64,000 nt of DNA from assembly GCA_013398055.1 (NCBI GenBank), contig VZRS01009654.1, forward strand, positions 749,155-813,154, read 5' to 3'. Of this stretch, positions 38,501-48,695 are shown one piece after another. Within the stretch, counting starts at the first letter, position 1. Each line of letters begins with the position of its first letter. Source of the DNA: Ifrita kowaldi. Its lineage: Eukaryota; Chordata; Aves; Passeriformes; Cinclosomatidae. The translations under genes were made by a program, and so were the position numbers. The notes beneath the pieces were generated by a model. That model had not been told where the DNA came from and ran no database searches. It saw nothing but the letters and a program-made list of their open reading frames with translations.

Positions 38501-41500
38501 TACGGGATGAAAGGTTTTCAACAATGATCCTGTGTTCAGTACGAACAGGAGGCCCATACCGGCTGGAAGAGTTCAAAGGAAAGAAAAGAAAAGAAAAAAT
38601 TCTCCAGCATAAGGAATTTAAAACTTAAGAAATCTGACATTTTCTACAGCTTGCTGAAAGATTTAAGTAATTTCCTTATTGCTGGACTTCAGACTTGATT
38701 CCTCCTAGTCAAGAGTATATTTAAGACTCCACTAGAAGAAGCTGTTAAAAGGGGATTAAAAAGGATTTTGATGAAGAACTTTTTACCAAGGCAGTCAACG
38801 TAGCTGTCATTTTTTTCTAGATACACTACGTAAATGTCTGGTAAAATAAAAATAATGTACAGAGATTTAGTTTAATTTTGGTATTTGACCTTCTTGGCTC
38901 ACATATGGTTTCTGGGAATATTCAGAGAAAGGACAATGTTTTTCTATCTTTTGCTTTTTTAGTTGGTAGCGTTCTGCTTCATGTCAGGGAGCTAGAAGAC
39001 ACAATTTAAAGGCACCTTAATTCACACTTCTGAGCTCCAAATCACTTGTTAATATTTATAAATGCCACAGTGATCTGCATTAGACATTTTTTTGGGTAAA
39101 AATATTTCTATCTCAGTAAAATGAGAGCTAAACAACTGACTGCCCTGAAATAACTGTGGCAGTTTACAGTTCCTGAATGAAAGCTGATGTTTTCCACTTA
39201 ACCAAAAATGAAAGACCCTCTCAAAAATGAAAATGTGGTCTGAAAATGTTCATACAGGAGAGGGAGATAGCTGGAAAGAATATTATACCCATGCAAGTAA
39301 TTTCTGTTCCCCGTCCTAGCCATTCTGAATAGAAAGGGACTTGAGAATTATGGAAAAAGTATGCCAGTTTTTTGGTAAGTAATGCAGGATTCTAACAATG
39401 GCACTACTTTGTATCGCTGAAGAAGAGATTGAAAAATCAGGGGCACTGACCTTAGAGAAAATGATTCTCATCTTCTCCCACAGAAACATAGTTCTAAATT
39501 GTGTGTATTGATTTATACACTGAAGCACAGGCAATTTCATTTCAGTGCATACCTCAAGGTGTCCCAATTTTTTTCAGAACATCCAGATCTTCCAGATATT
39601 TAGACAGAGGTCCCAGAGTCACAAATGAGTCTCATTTTTCCATTATTGCAAACCACAGTCTCTTCCTGTCTAGCACTGGCAGTCTGACATCATGAACATG
39701 ACTACAACATCAGATGCCCACAACCTTCAATCAAACTTGCTACTTTGAAAGTCCACTTTCAGCCTGGACCTCGGACCAATTACACCGTGTCGAGGCTACT
39801 GCCACAAAAGAAAAACTAATCTAATCAGCATGCTTGCATATGCAAATTAGATGTTCCAAACACTGGTTGGTAACTGGCAGCAATTCTGACTTTGTAACAA
39901 ACGTGAAGGTTTATGTCCCTTGTATCTTCGTCTTCCAAGCTCTACTCTGCATAGGCCACAGCTATGAGTGTTTCTACAGAGTAAATTATTCCACACGTAT
40001 TTCCTTCACACAGGTAGATATAAAGTACAAAGATGTAATGTGTAGTTGTCTGGCAGAACATATGCAAATCTGCAGAACTTTCACTGCAAGTTGGCACAAG
40101 GTTCACCTCTGGCTCTAATCACTGAAAGTGAACAATTCCACAAATACTGTGTGTCCTCTAGAGGTATTCTAGAGATGAGCTGTGTCCTGGTTTTCACATT
40201 CCATCACTGGAGAGAGACTCTCCCTTAGCAAGGCACCTGCTTGGTCAGCAAACTTAGTCAACTGGTATTTACTAACATGTGCAGAAGTGTTTCTCTTGTG
40301 CCCTAGCACTGCTCCTTTTCTAGGCTGTGCTGAAATAAGCATTTTGACAACCATACCACTGGAAATGTGAAAACTTGGTTAGACAGTAAATACCTTGAAT
40401 TATTGCTCTACAATAATTCTACTTAGCATGTAAGCTCAGTTTGGTGACAAAAGCCGCAATAGAGAAGCTCTGCATTTTTCTTGATTTAGAGTTAAAATCA
40501 GCCAATCCAACTGCAGCAATACTCCTTCACATCATTTACATGACAGTAGGAAGCAAGACCAGCGTAGTTCCTACACCATGGCAAAGGCACATTTCATAAT
40601 AGGTTTGTGAACCTCTTCAAGACAGTTAAAATCCATACTCTTCTCAGCCAGAGAAGGCAAATAATAGTAATTTGCCTGGAAGGTTTGAGAACATAAAACT
40701 TCTTTTGTGAAGTTATACAAGGAAACCGAGCTGGATCCCTAAATCACAAAAAGAAAAGAGTATTTCACTCCAGTTCTTCAGTTACTGGAAGAGGAAAAGG
40801 ACAGAGAGCCCAGACCACCTACCTAGATCCACTCTGCGACTGGTAGTAACTGAACCGTTGCGAGAATCTTCCCCTTCCTCTTCGGGCTCGAGCATGTTCA
40901 ATTGTGACCCTTATGAAAGGAACAAAACAAAACAAGCACATAAAAAAATAAAACAACAAACTTAAAAGTATTTGACATTGACTTAAATCTTTCACAACTG
41001 GAAGCAAATGCGCACAAACAAGAATTATCTTGCCCTTGCAAGCAATGATTTATAACACAAGCACTGGCATTTCTTAAAGAGCCAGATCAGCGTTTTTTCT
41101 CATTCACCTCTCTTGGATTTTCATGAAAATTGTCACGAGTCTGTAATTCAGACTGAAACACTTGAATTTGCTCAACCAGAGGCCAGGAGTAATCACAGAG
41201 AGAAAAGAGTACTAAAATAGCTAACAACAACCAAATGACCCAAACTCCAGCTTCCACAATCACAATAACAATTACTGCAACATACAATGACTATAGTCCA
41301 CATTGCTGCAAACTGAAGGACAACAATCCAAATGGTAATAGGCTATCATCAGCTTATTTTCTGGTCAACACACAGATAAGCTCAATTCACTCTTACTAAT
41401 ATTCCTAATGACAAGATCCTGAGTTAGCTTTCAAAGAGAACTAAGTGCAAGTAGAGAAAACAGTCAGCCCTGCTCCAAACCACTCCTCCTCCAGTCCCAA

Positions 41501-44500
41501 ACTAATCTTTGCCTTAAACAAGACTGGAACCCAATGAATGTCTTTAAAGTTACGGAAGGTATATCCCATCACAGAACCACAAGAAATGGGTGTCAGACCA
41601 CAACATAATGCACTGCATTTTGATGCAAAGCACTTTTTCTATTCTTAAGGGAAATTATGGTATCACACTTACCTTTCATCACACAGCTCTTTACCATTCA
41701 GTTCATAAATTGCATCATCAGCATCCCTGTGGTCTTCGAATTCCTAGAAAGAAAAGAGGAATAAAAAAGTATTTTCCCTCACAGTATATGCAAATACTAA
41801 TAAACATGCTTTCTTTATAAATTTTACATTTCTACATGAAGTTTCACCAAGAACTTTGAATAAGGAAGCCAATTCCTAGTACATTTATGACTGAAATGCC
41901 AAGATGTTCCTATCCATGATCATTTCTTCTCCCTCCATCCCACGAATGCCTTTTGCCTCCCCAATTGTTTCAGTAGAACTATTTGCAGGATCTATATTGA
42001 ATAAATTATTCAATGACCTGGTTTACTACAGAAATATCTAAAATACTTTTGGGGAGAGGTGGGGGAAATTACTTCAAGGCATACAATTTAAAACACAGCC
42101 CCACATACAGGAAAGTGCAATATAACAGCATGAGCTGATCAAATGCAGTAGAGTTGCGCACTCCTGAAACTCTCTTAAGATTAAATTCTTACTGAACTGG
42201 CAAAGAAAGGGTAAACCACAAAAAAAAAGCCCTCCTGGGTTTTTTTCTGAGTGAATTCAGTTCACCAGCTGGGCAAAAAGGTGCCCATGTAAGAAGAGTA
42301 TGAAACATAAGCCCTTCTTCAGCACCAGCCACCTGCGGGTCCAGATCAGCTGTAACAAGCATAATTCCATTTACTGTTGCAATGGAATCTGTCACTTCGC
42401 TTTTGGCAGAAACACTGCTTTAGTCAGCCCAAGTAGCCTCTGCCCACTATCCAGCCCACTGGTTCTTGGCAAAGCTGCTTGTACAGCTCTGCAGGAAACT
42501 AGGTCAAGAAATCTACCCAGATGAAAAACAGCACACTTTGTGCAGGAGGTGGGGTGAAAAAGACACTGTTATTTTTCAACCAGATAAGCTTCCCAGGTAG
42601 GTTCATTATATGTGGCTGAACAACTGCAGCAACACCATGAAAGGCAAGGGAACAAAGGAAAGAACTAAAGCAGAGAGAACAAGCAGCTGGGTAGGGACTG
42701 CTGGAAGCAACAGCGCAGATGGAGAGAAAAAATTGTGGAACTGCAGCTTGTAAGAAATTAACAGAGAAGAAGCGTCTCAAGTTGAAGAAAGTGTTTGTGT
42801 AACTATCAACTGCTTTTTAGAAGCAATACTGGCTTAAGCAATCTTCCCCCTTCTGCACTGAAATCTGTTTCACTACCAAGTGAAACATCACACGTTTGCA
42901 TGACAGTTGGCAACTACAAGTCCCATTATGTCAGCTATTCTATTTCTATAACTATTTCTAACAAACTGAACATCTGCAAGTCTATCTAGCTTTATGGTCT
43001 GAAAACACTATTCCCTGAAATCTACAACATTTAAGTAAATATAATTAGTTTGAAAGATTAAGCAATGATTTCAGTCAAGCACAACAAAACATGCTTTTAA
43101 CACTATAACAATGTTCACTTGGTTTTATAATATGTTTTATAAATACAGGTCTTAAATAACAGAAAATAAAGATGAACTGACAGCACATGGCAAGTGAAGT
43201 GCCATGAAGGATAATGCCATTCCATGTGTTTATAAATGACACACATGACATGCTCAAGCGCAGCCTCACCAATTTTGTGTCTGACACCAAAGTTGGAGGA
43301 GAAATAGATATACCAAAATGAAAAACCATCCCAAAAAAAGACCTTGATAGGCTGAAAGATTAGACAAACAGGAATCACAAGTCTTAACAAAAGATAAACA
43401 TGAAGTGCTGCATGTGGCATAAGACAATCCTAAGCAGCAGAATGCGCTGGGGGCTGGAGTGTAGCTCTGCTGAAAAGGACATGGAAATCCTCGTGGAGAG
43501 TCAGCTAAGCATGAGTCAGCAGCATGGCCTTGCTACAAGGAAAGCAAATTGCATCCTGGGCTGCATCACTAGGAGTACAATCAGCAGGCCAAGGGGTGCT
43601 ATTATTCCACCCTACTTGGCATTTGTTAGGCCACACCTAGAACACTGTGTCCAGTTTTGGTCCCTCCAGCTCATGAAAGACATTGAAAAATTGGAGTGAG
43701 ACTACCAGAGGGCCACCAAAACTCGTGAGAAGGTTGGATAACAAAAAAAGGTTGAGAGAGCTGTGTTTGTTCAGCCTGAAGAAAAGGCAGCTCCAAGGGA
43801 ATCCAGTCAGAGTTTTCCAAAACCTAGAACACAGTTACACAAACAATGGAAGTGATTTCTGATATGGGTGCACAATGATGGGATGACAAGTACAGGAGGG
43901 AAAGTTGTTCAGCTACAAAGAAAAAATTTTATCCTGAGAACAATTAAATTTTTTAGATAAAGTTATAAGACAATTATTCAAGGTTATTAGTGATCTTTGA
44001 AAAGAAAATGGTTCCCCCTAGGAACTAGAGATGAGAGGAGGAAGGACTGACTGACTCGCTTACAAGAGTTGAACAGAAGTTGATACTGAATGAGTCAACA
44101 GCCCTGCCCGGGAAGAGGAACAGTCAAGGAAAGGGGATTGAGAAATAGCAGCAATTGGAAAGAGCACGCTAAATAAACTCAGGCTCATGTCTAAATCAGC
44201 CACTTACCTCCGGACTTTTAAGAGACAGCTATTTTGTTGACTGCCTACTGGCAGTCAACAAAAAGCAGTTCATAATGCAGGGTAATCAGGAACCACCATG
44301 TGTAGGAAGTTAAGGAGCAATACTCATATGAAACTAAAGTAGGTAAAGCCTGTTCTTTTGCTCTTTTCCAGTAGCTTCACTCAAGGGATTGATCTTGGCA
44401 GAATGAGCGGCATGTAAGACTGCCATAGTGCAAGGGCAGTATCAGCCTTTTGAGTCTGAACTAAGTGCTGCAGAACAGCTAATTCTCAATTCTCATCAGA

Positions 44501-45306
44501 TAATAGTTAAATACAGGCTGATCTTGAGTCAATTTGTGAACCCGTAAAGCTGCAAAATTTGGACATTTAGGAGCACAGAGCTCTAGAAAGCAGTGGCAGG
44601 TAACTGAGATACAATGAACTATTTCATTTAATAGTCTGACAGACATATACGCCCTATAAACATGTACTGGTAGTGAGTATGCTGAACTTTAGCTGCACGA
44701 GAATTCAAAGCTGTGCTGCTTGAATCCACCAGCCAGCACCTATTACACCTGTTATCTCAGCCACCTAGTCTGCTTTTATGGCAGGCCATTATTTAAGAAA
44801 TATGACCAAGCCAACTACAAGGGGTGAGAGAGGAGTTTAAGTGGCTCTGTATAAACCTTTCTTCCAGGTCAAGACTGCAAATTTTGTGCTGCCATAAACA
44901 GGATATTTATACAGTCTTCAGAAATGAGGGATAAATTTTAAAGCTACAGAAGACTGTGATCAAACAATGTATTTAATGTAGCTAGAATATTACCAAGATT
45001 TTGAGCAAAATCTGGCCAAAACTGTAATCCAAAATTCTGAAAAGCATTCTGAAATGTGTATTAATATTTTCCATTTCCCACTACAACTACTATTCTCTTA
45101 AACATCTTCCCTTCCTTCACATCATCCTAGCAAGGTTAGTACCTGCAAGCAAGAGCAAGGAAAACAAGGCTATTACTTACCACAAACCCAAAACCATTTT
45201 TTAGATGGATTTCTCGTATGCGACCATATCCTTTGAAGAATTTCTCTACATCCCGTTCACGAGCACGAGAGCTCAAGTGTCCAACAAAGACACGGCAGCC
45301 ACTCAT
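32280..45306 (-). CDS. SRSF5-like: SRSF5-like SR splicing factor, complete coding region in seven exons
   Basis: The joined coding exons (45181-45306, 41673-41743, 40823-40909, 38490-38562, 34630-34703, 33578-33688, 32280-32571) total 834 nt, giving 277 residues with all phases consistent. Residues 1-70 form RRM1, with RNP2-like CRVFVGHL and RNP1-like NGFGFVEF. Residues 106-178 form the second, pseudo-RRM with the SR-family signature SWQDLKD at 117-123. Residues 181-277 are an RS domain. Such proteins bind exonic enhancers, recruit U1 and U2 factors, and shuttle after SR-protein kinase phosphorylation. The start MSGCRVF is that of SRSF5, and human SRSF5 is of similar length (272). RRM2 has features closer to SRSF4/6 (YSDMK..LEKLDGTELNGR), and several RRM1 positions differ from mammalian SRSF5. 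It is a genuine multi-exon gene, not a retrocopy. I infer a divergent SRSF5 paralogue; it could also be the only SRSF5 of this species. Confidence 0.9.
33578..33688 (-). CDS. SRSF5-like: SRSF5-like coding exon 6
   Basis: This 111-nt exon has acceptor GAACAG and donor GTATGT. It encodes the end of RRM2 (VVEFASYSDMK, then LEKLDGTELNGRRIKL) and the junction to the RS domain. The SYSDMK and LDGTE segments resemble SRSF4/SRSF6 more than SRSF5. Confidence 0.92.
34630..34703 (-). CDS. SRSF5-like: SRSF5-like coding exon 5
   Basis: This 74-nt exon has acceptor GCTGTAG and donor GTAAGTT. It encodes the RRM2 helix and strand DLKDVMRKAGEVTYVDAH. The residues RNNRNEG differ from mammalian SRSF5 at the equivalent loop. 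Confidence 0.92.
35402..35652 (-). other. Candidate poison (premature-stop) exon in intron 4
   Basis: Within an AT-rich intron this 251-base segment has a higher GC content and is bounded on the minus strand by a good acceptor (TGTTTTTTGGCAG, ending at 35,653) and a strong donor (GTAAGTAG, starting at 35,401). A second internal donor, GTAAGAG, starts at 35,492. Spliced after coding exon 4 (phase 0), it gives eight sense codons and then TGA, so the mRNA would be a nonsense-mediated-decay target. SR genes commonly autoregulate through such exons. There is no expression evidence here. Confidence 0.35.
38490..38562 (-). CDS. SRSF5-like: SRSF5-like coding exon 4
   Basis: This 73-nt exon encodes the conserved linker end YGPPVRTEHR and the first strand of RRM2 (IIVENLSSR), ending SWQ in phase 0. 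The acceptor is CTTCCAG and the donor GTGAGT. The 3.8-kb intron that follows contains a candidate poison exon. Confidence 0.92.
40823..40909 (-). CDS. SRSF5-like: SRSF5-like coding exon 3
   Basis: This 87-nt exon finishes RRM1 (VTIEHARAR) and encodes the Arg/Gly/Ser-rich linker between the two RRMs. The acceptor is ATAAG and the donor GTAGGT. The linker is shorter than, and different from, that of mammalian SRSF5. Confidence 0.88.
41673..41743 (-). CDS. SRSF5-like: SRSF5-like coding exon 2
   Basis: This is a 71-nt exon with acceptor TTTCTAG and donor GTAAGTG. It encodes the end of the RRM1 core (EFEDHRDADDAIYELNGKEL). It begins in phase 0 and ends two bases into an arginine codon. Confidence 0.92.
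43190..43940 (+). mobile_element. CR1 LINE fragment inside the first coding intron, plus orientation
   Basis: The plus strand encodes degraded CR1 ORF2 sequence. Blocks FINDTHD and SDTKVGGE lie near 43,225-43,310, and SAEKDMEILVESQLSMSQQ and YLAFVRPHLEHCVQFWSLQ lie within the 99-codon open frame at 43,400-43,699. It is inserted antisense to the host gene in the 3.4-kb intron between coding exons 1 and 2. It is inactive. Confidence 0.88.
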
Positions 45307-45319
45307 CTTAAGGTTGATG
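45181..45319 (-). CDS. SRSF5-like: SRSF5-like coding exon 1
   Basis: The acceptor (TTTTTAG) ends at 45,320, 13 untranslated bases follow, and the ATG is at 45,306-45,304. The exon encodes 42 codons, most of RRM1 up to NGFGFV, and ends in phase 0 at a strong donor, GTAAGTA. At least one noncoding exon must lie upstream, because this exon begins at an acceptor. Confidence 0.92.
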
Positions 45320-46849
45320 CTAAAAAGGAAAACAGCACTGTTTATCAGATTAACAAACTTAAAATAGGGTGATTAAGATCTTTTACATCTCAGAAATCTT
45401 GGTTAAATAGGATTTGAGTTTACTGTCCTCCAGGTACACATGTTAAAAGCCTGATTCTCTACAGCCAGAAAAGTGAAAAAATCCTGTCTTGCTGAATTCT
45501 AGCAGAACCTACAAAGAGCTTCCAGTTTTGTACTTTTTAATCATGAAACTTAAAACCCCAGCTCTATAACTCTGAAGATTTTACTGGGCTAGCAGATGCT
45601 GGAAAAAAAAAAAGAACAAAACTCATATGCTAATCAATGGAATAACAACGAACAACATAAAACATTCTCAAAACTTTTGCTTTCACCTAGAAAAATCTCT
45701 GCAATAAAATTGTATTAGCACACAGAAGATAAATGGTAGCCATCAAATTATTTCGATTTCCAGTAAGCATAAATGTAACTTATTTTAACAGTCTATCAGG
45801 TTTTGAAGAATTTTGTATTATGAGATTTTAACAATGGCAAAAATAAAAAACGCTATCTGGGGCATTAAAATTTTTAAAGCTATCTGCTGATCCAGGATAA
45901 ATAATTTGAGATATTCTATATAGAACTCAATTTTTTAACTTAAGGTGTCACTTTTTCAGTTTATGTGGTTTAAAAATTTTAAAGATCTTGTAACTGGAAA
46001 ATATCAATTATTCAGCTCACTCAGCGTGCTTGCTGTCATAGAAAAAAACAAAGAATTCAAGCCCTAAGGAATGGAAATATGACGTGATCTTCCACTCCAA
46101 TATTGGGCTCTAAAGCAGGCAGAGTAAACAGACAACATATCATATTAGCTGTAAAAATAATTCCAGTCAGTTTGGATGCAATATTTTGAATTAATGTGAT
46201 TTACCTTCTCTGTTAACTAACACCCATTAGGTTTCTATTACATACTTTCTTTCCTCAGACTTACTGTGCCATCAGAGAAGTGCCAGAATTTTGGAAGCCT
46301 GGGTACTGGGCTTTTTACGGGGCGAGGGGTTGAACTGTGACAGCACTTACTTTGATTGGCCTCAGCCATCCCCGAACCTCGGAAGAGCCTACGCTGCCCT
46401 TTGTAGCCATTCTCTTCTTTGTGCTCACACGTGCATTTTGATGCCCACACAGAAATCCATCTCGGGGGGCTGGTTCAGCTCCCTCGCGGAGTGCCCAGTC
46501 TTCCAACACATGGTTTCTCTGGCGCACCCTTACCACGCAAACACAGGCCAGGCCATCAGTGGGTATTAAGGGAAAGGCAGGCCCTTGTAGAGGAAGGACA
46601 GCCTTACGTAACTGTATGCTTTAAAACACGGCAAGAGCAGCCACTTGGGCAACAGCGCTCATTTTGGGAACAACAAAGATCTGAAAGATTAAAACGACTG
46701 CGTAACTGCTGTTCGATATTTTTAGTTCTAGGAAAATAAGGTAGGGAGAAGAACAACAGAAGGAAATGAACACGAGGTGGGTGGACCTGACCACCACTGA
46801 AACTGTCAAATATAGGGCGAAAGACGTACGAACAACCCATCCACGCCTT

Positions 46850-47330
46850 ATTTACTCATAATCAGGGAGCACAATGGATGCGAGATCTGTATTGACACCT
46901 GCGAGGCGCGGAGCTTCACACGTTGCTCCTACCACAATGAAACCGAGTTCGCTCGCTGGCGACTCAAAAAAGGCAAAAAAATCCCTCGGGAAGCACGGGC
47001 CCGCAGCAAGCGGCCATCTCCTCCTCCCTCCTTTCGAGTAGCCAAGAGGAGCCGGGGCTGCGCCAGGCCTGCGGCCTGCCCAAGGCAGCCGGGCCCTCTT
47101 CACGGGCCCGCCGCCATCGCGGCGCCGGCCCACGCAGCTGCGCCGGCCCCTTCGGCTCTTCGAAGCTTTGCGTTCGCCTCCAATCCGCGACGGCTCCTCC
47201 CGGCCATCCCGCTGGGATCAGCCCTCCCCCATCGGGGCAGCGATGNACGCGCCTGCGCGCAGCCGCCCGCACCGCCCCGCCCGCAGCGCGCCGCGCGGCA
47301 CGACGGGAGATGTAGGCGCGGGGGGCAATG
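46850..47330 (-). promoter_or_regulatory. CpG-island promoter of the SRSF5-like gene
   Basis: A compact CpG island, richest at about 47,030-47,330, lies 1.7-2 kb upstream of the first coding exon. It is the only plausible promoter on that side. A noncoding first exon should end in or just below it. A candidate donor is CAG then GTGTCA, with exon end at 46,899; an alternative GTAAGTCT donor sits at 46,264. I could not choose between them. Base 47,246 is an unresolved N. Confidence 0.6.
47291..47315 (-). promoter_or_regulatory. ZNF143/Staf (SBS)-like element
   Basis: On the minus strand the element reads CTACATCTCCC, then GTCGTGCC, then GCGCGG. This fits the SBS consensus (CTACA, TCCC, then TGCC and GCG in fixed spacing) at roughly 17 of 24 positions. 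These elements are typical of CpG-island and bidirectional promoters, and it sits between the SRSF5-like promoter and a divergent ATG at 47,328. Confidence 0.45.
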
Positions 47331-47531
47331 GCGGAGGCCGTAGCGATCATCCCGCTGCAAGCCCCCGCCACGGGCAGGGACAGTTCCCTTCAGAGCAGGC
47401 TGGCTCCGAGCCCCGTCCCACCTGGCTTTGGACACTGGCACGGATGGGGCACCCACAGCTTCCCTGGGCAGCCTGTTCCAGCTGAACTGCCTGTGGCTTT
47501 CTGGCTAAGACATGGCAAAACAGATGAGTAA
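47328..47531 (+). other. Divergent 67-codon ORF running into a CR1 fragment
   Basis: The ATG has a strong Kozak context (GCAATGG) and starts 13 bases past the SBS-like element, encoding MAEAV. From about 47,345 the frame is derived from an antisense CR1 remnant, so residues 7 onward are repeat sequence read through. No family is recognisable. It could be a promoter-divergent transcript, the relic of a first exon, or chance. I do not call it a gene. Confidence 0.25.
47345..47500 (-). mobile_element. CR1 LINE fragment abutting the CpG-island promoter
   Basis: The plus strand follows the reverse complement of the CR1 3' region in order: GATCATCC, CCCCGCCACGGGCAGGGACA, CCTGGCTTTGGACACTGGCA, GGATGGGGCACCCACAGCTT, CTGGGCAGCCTGTTCCAG. 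The match ends near 47,500. The insertion lies within about 35 bases of the SBS-like element, which is unusually close to a housekeeping-type promoter. Confidence 0.85.
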
Positions 47532-48154
47532 CAATTCTGCTTAACAAGTGGAGGAGAAAAGTCACACGTCCAGAGAATTCGTCTGAAGTGCTGCGCTCGG
47601 CAACTCCGTTCTGCCAACAGAAGTGTGCTGCGGCCAGGCCCTCCCTACCATCTTCTCCTCTTCGGCATACAGATTTACGCCGCAGTACCGTCAATCGCTG
47701 ACACCAGGGGGAAGCCTTGGCTGGGGAAAAGTGACTAGTGAAGATCCAGGCCTGTGTGGCAGAAGCAGTTTTTCCATGAATAAACAGCACACTACTTTCC
47801 TGCTTTATCAGTGTCAGATATATTCATTTTATGGACTTTTTACAGTGTAATTAATGACAGTTTACAGTATGATGACCAAGATAAAAATTGTTCTCTGTTT
47901 CTTCAGCATAGCATAGCTTGTTAAGTCTTCACTGTCCCAATGCTTAAAATATAGCTACAGTTTGGTTTGCCCATTTTCTCCCCGTGTCTGACAGCATCAT
48001 GTCTGGATTTCCTGTTTTAACTTGGAGTAAATATCTAAGTTACATTTATGATATTTTATGTTAGATTCAGGCATCATTTAAATTTATTGCCTTCTAATTA
48101 TTCTCTAGGATAGAGATAACCTATACATTCAACATCCATATAATAAACAGAATA
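47532..48154. other. Intergenic DNA upstream of the SRSF5-like promoter
   Basis: I see no coding exon, RNA gene or repeat here beyond unremarkable AT-rich sequence. It separates two CR1 fragments. Confidence 0.5.
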
Positions 48155-48695
48155 TTTTAGGTTGGAAGTGACCCCTTGAGATCATCTGGTTTAATCCCCC
48201 AAGGTTACCTAGGAGCATGTCCAGCCAGCTTTTTAGTATCTCTCCAGATGGAAGCTCCACAACCTCTCTGGACAACTCGACCTGGTGTTCAACCACTCTT
48301 AGAGTAGAAAAGTGTTTTCTTGGGTTCAGATGAAATATCATGGGTTTCAGTTGTCCGTGGATGCTACTGAGAAGAGTCTGGCACCCTTGTCTTCATTCCC
48401 TCCCATCAAGTATTGATACACATTCAGCCTTCTCCAGGCTGAGCAATCCCCGCTCTCTTGGCCTCTCCTTATATGAGAGGTGCTCCAGTCTCACAGTCAT
48501 TTTTGTGGTGATGTGCTTCAGCAAGTCCATGTATCTTTTGTGACCATAACACTCCAGATGTGGCCTCACCAGTGCTGTGTAGAGGGGCAGGATCACCTCC
48601 TCTGACCCTCCAGTGATGCTCTGGCTAATGCAGCCCAGGATGTTGACTTTTGCCACAAGGCAGCTGATGTGAACTCTTACTTGGCAAGAAAATGG
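48155..48695 (-). mobile_element. CR1 LINE fragment, minus orientation
   Basis: The plus strand begins TTTTAGGTTGGAAGTGACCCC and continues as the reverse complement of the CR1 3' region. The minus strand encodes degraded ORF2 blocks (NILGCISQSITGGS, LPLYTALVRPHLEC, LEHLSYKERPRERGLLSLEKA) with internal deletions and frame changes. It is inactive. Confidence 0.88.

Noticed and set aside
43400..43699. 99-codon plus-strand ORF in the first coding intron of the SRSF5-like gene
   Set aside because: It is degraded CR1 ORF2 with frameshifts on both sides.
46270..46569. GC-rich open segment as an alternative 5' exon or a plus-strand coding exon
   Set aside because: Several donor-like sites exist (46,264, about 46,348 and about 46,530), but none stands out and no protein similarity is seen; it is left undecided rather than called.
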